Both the position numbers and the translations under genes were made by a program. The notes beneath the pieces are model-generated. The model searched no databases. It worked only from the letters and a program-made list of their open reading frames with translations, and was not told where the DNA came from. Of a DNA stretch of 5,407 nt, positions 3,892 through 5,407 are shown in pieces (positions within the stretch are counted from its first letter, which is position 1; every line of letters begins with the position of its first letter). The stretch comes from an uncultured Bacilli bacterium (GTDB taxonomy: Bacteria; Bacillota_I; Bacilli_A; RF39; UBA660), in contig CANRME010000084.1 of assembly GCA_947631655.1 (NCBI GenBank), positions 1 to 5,407 of the forward strand. The letters run 5' to 3'.

Positions 3892-4939
3892 AAAATAATC
3901 TAAATATATCTTGGATAGTAATATAAACCATTAAAAGCATTAGTAAGAAGAATCCAACAACATGGAACATATTTTCTACATTACTATTTACAGGGCTTCC
4001 TTTAATTTTTTCAATGATTAAGAATAAAACACGTCCACCATCAAAGGCTGGGAATGGTAAGATATTTACTACTCCTAAGTTAATACTTAAGAATGCTACT
4101 AAATATACTAACTGAGCAATACCCTTACCTACCGATTGGTCAACAATAGAGTACATTCCTACTGGGCCTGATAAAGCGCTTAAAGAAATTTTACCAGTAA
4201 ATAAAGAACCAACAATAGTTACCATGGAATGGACAATAGTTCCAAACTTATTAAAGGCATATTTAACCGCCGGTACAAAACCTTTTTCAAATTTTTGATC
4301 AATTTGGAAACCGAATACTTTGGATTCTTCGCCGTCCTCATTTTTAACAGTTTTTGGAGTTACATTATAAGTTTTTTCTTGGCCATCTTCTTTTTTAACG
4401 GTGATGTCATAACTTCCATCTTTAGTTTTCATAATTAAATATAATTGGGCCATATCCCAAGAAGAAGTCTTTTTACCATTTACTTTAGTAATAACATCCC
4501 CTACTTCAACACCAGTTTCACTTATGGCTGAACCTTCTTGAATATCTAAAATTCTCGGTGTTAAATCTTGTCCACCCCAAATAAGACCGATTACAAATAA
4601 AACAACAATAGCTAAGATAAAGTTCATGGTAACACCAGCAATTAAGATAATTAATCTTTGATACCAAGGACGATTACACATTAATTTTTCTTTAGGTATT
4701 TTATCATCATCGTCCATTACTTCCCCAGCCATTTGGACATAACCACCAATTGGAAAAGCTCTAATGGAATATTGAATTTTATCTTTGCCAATATGTTTCC
4801 ATATTAAAGGTCCCATACCAATTGAAAATTCATAGATATGGACACCACTTTTCTTAGCTGTAATAAAATGTCCAAATTCATGAATAACAATAATAATACT
4901 TAAAATTAACAATAATATCAAAATATTTACAATAATCAT
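3890..4939 (-). CDS. rseP: RseP/RasP-type site-2 intramembrane zinc metalloprotease
   Basis: The 349-residue product is a full-length site-2 protease, which cuts membrane-spanning substrates (such as anti-sigma factors and signal peptide remnants) within the bilayer. The first helix carries HEFGH (20-24), in which the two His bind zinc and Glu21 is catalytic. FSIGMGPLIW (38-47) is the conserved membrane-loop motif. A second helix lies at about 96-120. A PDZ domain (about 125-195, with SAISETGVEVGDVITKVNG) faces outward. LSGPVG (257-261 region) and LPFPAFDGG (294-302) follow, the latter giving the third zinc ligand, Asp300. A last helix covers about 324-344. All catalytic residues are present. 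It follows cdsA by 12 bases and shares its transcript. RasP (yluC) in Bacillus subtilis lies after cdsA and dxr; here dxr is absent. Substrates cannot be inferred from the window. Confidence 0.96.
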   Translation of the reverse strand: MIIVNILILLLILSIIIVIHEFGHFITAKKSGVHIYEFSIGMGPLIWKHIGKDKIQYSIRAFPIGGYVQMAGEVMDDDDKIPKEKLMCNRPWYQRLIILIAGVTMNFILAIVVLFVIGLIWGGQDLTPRILDIQEGSAISETGVEVGDVITKVNGKKTSSWDMAQLYLIMKTKDGSYDITVKKEDGQEKTYNVTPKTVKNEDGEESKVFGFQIDQKFEKGFVPAVKYAFNKFGTIVHSMVTIVGSLFTGKISLSALSGPVGMYSIVDQSVGKGIAQLVYLVAFLSINLGVVNILPFPAFDGGRVLFLIIEKIKGSPVNSNVENMFHVVGFFLLMLLMVYITIQDIFRLF

Positions 4940-4945
4940 AACATT

Positions 4946-4953
4946 CTCCTCCT
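4946..4953 (-). promoter_or_regulatory. rseP ribosome binding site overlapping the cdsA stop
   Basis: On the minus strand TAGGAGGAG contains the cdsA stop TAG (4954-4952) and a perfect AGGAGG (4953-4948), eight bases before the rseP ATG at 4939. Ribosomes ending cdsA would sit on the rseP initiation site, so translational coupling is likely. It also supports ATG at 4939 over the out-of-frame ATG at 4944. Confidence 0.85.
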
Positions 4954-5407
4954 AAAAGAAATTTATTAACCAGATATAACTAATTACTAATATAACAAAA
5001 CTATCTATATAATCTAATATGCCACCTTTTATAGGTAAAATACTTTCAAAATCTTTTAAATTATTTTCACGTTTTATTTTACTAAATAATAAATCACCTA
5101 CGATAGCAATAATACTCAATAAAATACTCATTACAATAATGGTAATAATATTTTCTGTTCCAATAAATATTATATAAAATGTCGAACTTATAAGACTGGC
5201 CATTAAAATCCCACCGATAGCACCTTCAACAGTTTTATTAGGGGATATATTTTTACTTAATTTATGTTTACCAATTAATTTACCAATAAACCAAGCAAAA
5301 GTATCGCCGACGGCGGCTATTAATATTAGATATAACAATAAATATTTATTAAAGTTTTCTAATAATATTACTCCATTAAAGAAAACTCCTAGTAAGATTA
5401 CCATCCC
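4952..5407 (-). CDS. cdsA: Phosphatidate cytidylyltransferase (CDP-diglyceride synthase), C-terminal half
   Basis: CdsA makes CDP-diacylglycerol from CTP and phosphatidic acid at the membrane, the entry step to phosphatidylglycerol and cardiolipin. About 151 C-terminal residues are visible; the family is usually about 260-300 residues, so the rest lies beyond the window. Counting from the Met at 5404, the fragment has hydrophobic helices at about 1-12, 20-38, 62-82 and 86-105. It carries the conserved GDTFAWFIGKLIGKHKLSKNISPNKTVEG region (positions 33-61; in most members the core is SPKKTWEG). The family signature runs at 108-135: SKIKR, then KD, then LPIKGGILDYIDS. In this signature the usual GHGG is IKGG and the usual LDR is LDY, which is unusual. 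The Met at 5404 is not the true start, because the frame continues upstream. It is the first visible gene of an operon with rseP; uppS commonly precedes it in relatives but is outside the window. Confidence 0.9.
   Translation of the reverse strand, partial: GMVILLGVFFNGVILLENFNKYLLLYLILIAAVGDTFAWFIGKLIGKHKLSKNISPNKTVEGAIGGILMASLISSTFYIIFIGTENIITIIVMSILLSIIAIVGDLLFSKIKRENNLKDFESILPIKGGILDYIDSFVILVISYIWLINFF

Noticed and set aside
1..5407. CRISPR array, insertion sequence or long tandem repeat
   Set aside because: Reading both strands showed no regularly spaced repeats, transposase motifs or terminal inverted repeats beyond the hairpins already listed.

Overview
The window is strongly AT-rich, low-GC Gram-positive-type DNA. 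It shows AGGAGG-type ribosome binding sites, sigma-A-like promoters, many short intrinsic terminators and a cdsA-rseP gene pair. Trp is encoded by TGG in the three genes checked (the Ig-like protein, the thioredoxin-fold protein and rseP), and no gene has an in-frame TGA, so the standard bacterial code fits better than the mycoplasma code. An uncultured gut-type member of the Bacilli (RF39/Erysipelotrichia-like) is a reasonable guess from composition and gene style, but the sequence alone does not prove it.

Layout. Positions 1-414 (+) hold the C-terminal end of an unrecognised, probably exported protein. It meets convergently, at a shared hairpin (430-466), a bitopic membrane protein with Ig-like extracellular domains (446-1597, -). 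A divergent promoter region (about 1612-1756) separates that gene from an enlarged stand-alone MazF/PemK-like ribonuclease gene (1757-2362, +). Beyond it lies a non-coding stretch with a dyad cluster (2351-2388), a strong promoter (2388-2416), a compact structured RNA (about 2423-2527) and its terminator. A tRNA-Glu gene with anticodon CTC (2628-2704, -) faces it with its own promoter and terminator. Next on the minus strand are a membrane-anchored extracytoplasmic thioredoxin-fold protein (2763-3386), a small protein of unknown function (3454-3819), the site-2 protease RseP/RasP (3890-4939) and the C-terminal half of the CDP-diglyceride synthase CdsA (4952 to the window end).

How the parts relate. 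cdsA and rseP form a tightly coupled operon end: the cdsA stop codon is part of the rseP Shine-Dalgarno, and dxr is absent between them. The two minus-strand genes after rseP each have a candidate promoter and terminator, so they look like single-gene units. Several terminators are packed onto gene ends, with stop codons sitting in the hairpin loop or at the stem base. The thioredoxin-fold protein could oxidise or isomerise disulfides in exported proteins, including the four-cysteine ectodomain of the Ig-like protein.

The most interesting part is 1757-2527. It combines a MazF-fold protein with no protein antitoxin beside it, an altered catalytic position, and an independently promoted structured RNA immediately downstream. 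A toxin-RNA relationship is possible but is inference only.
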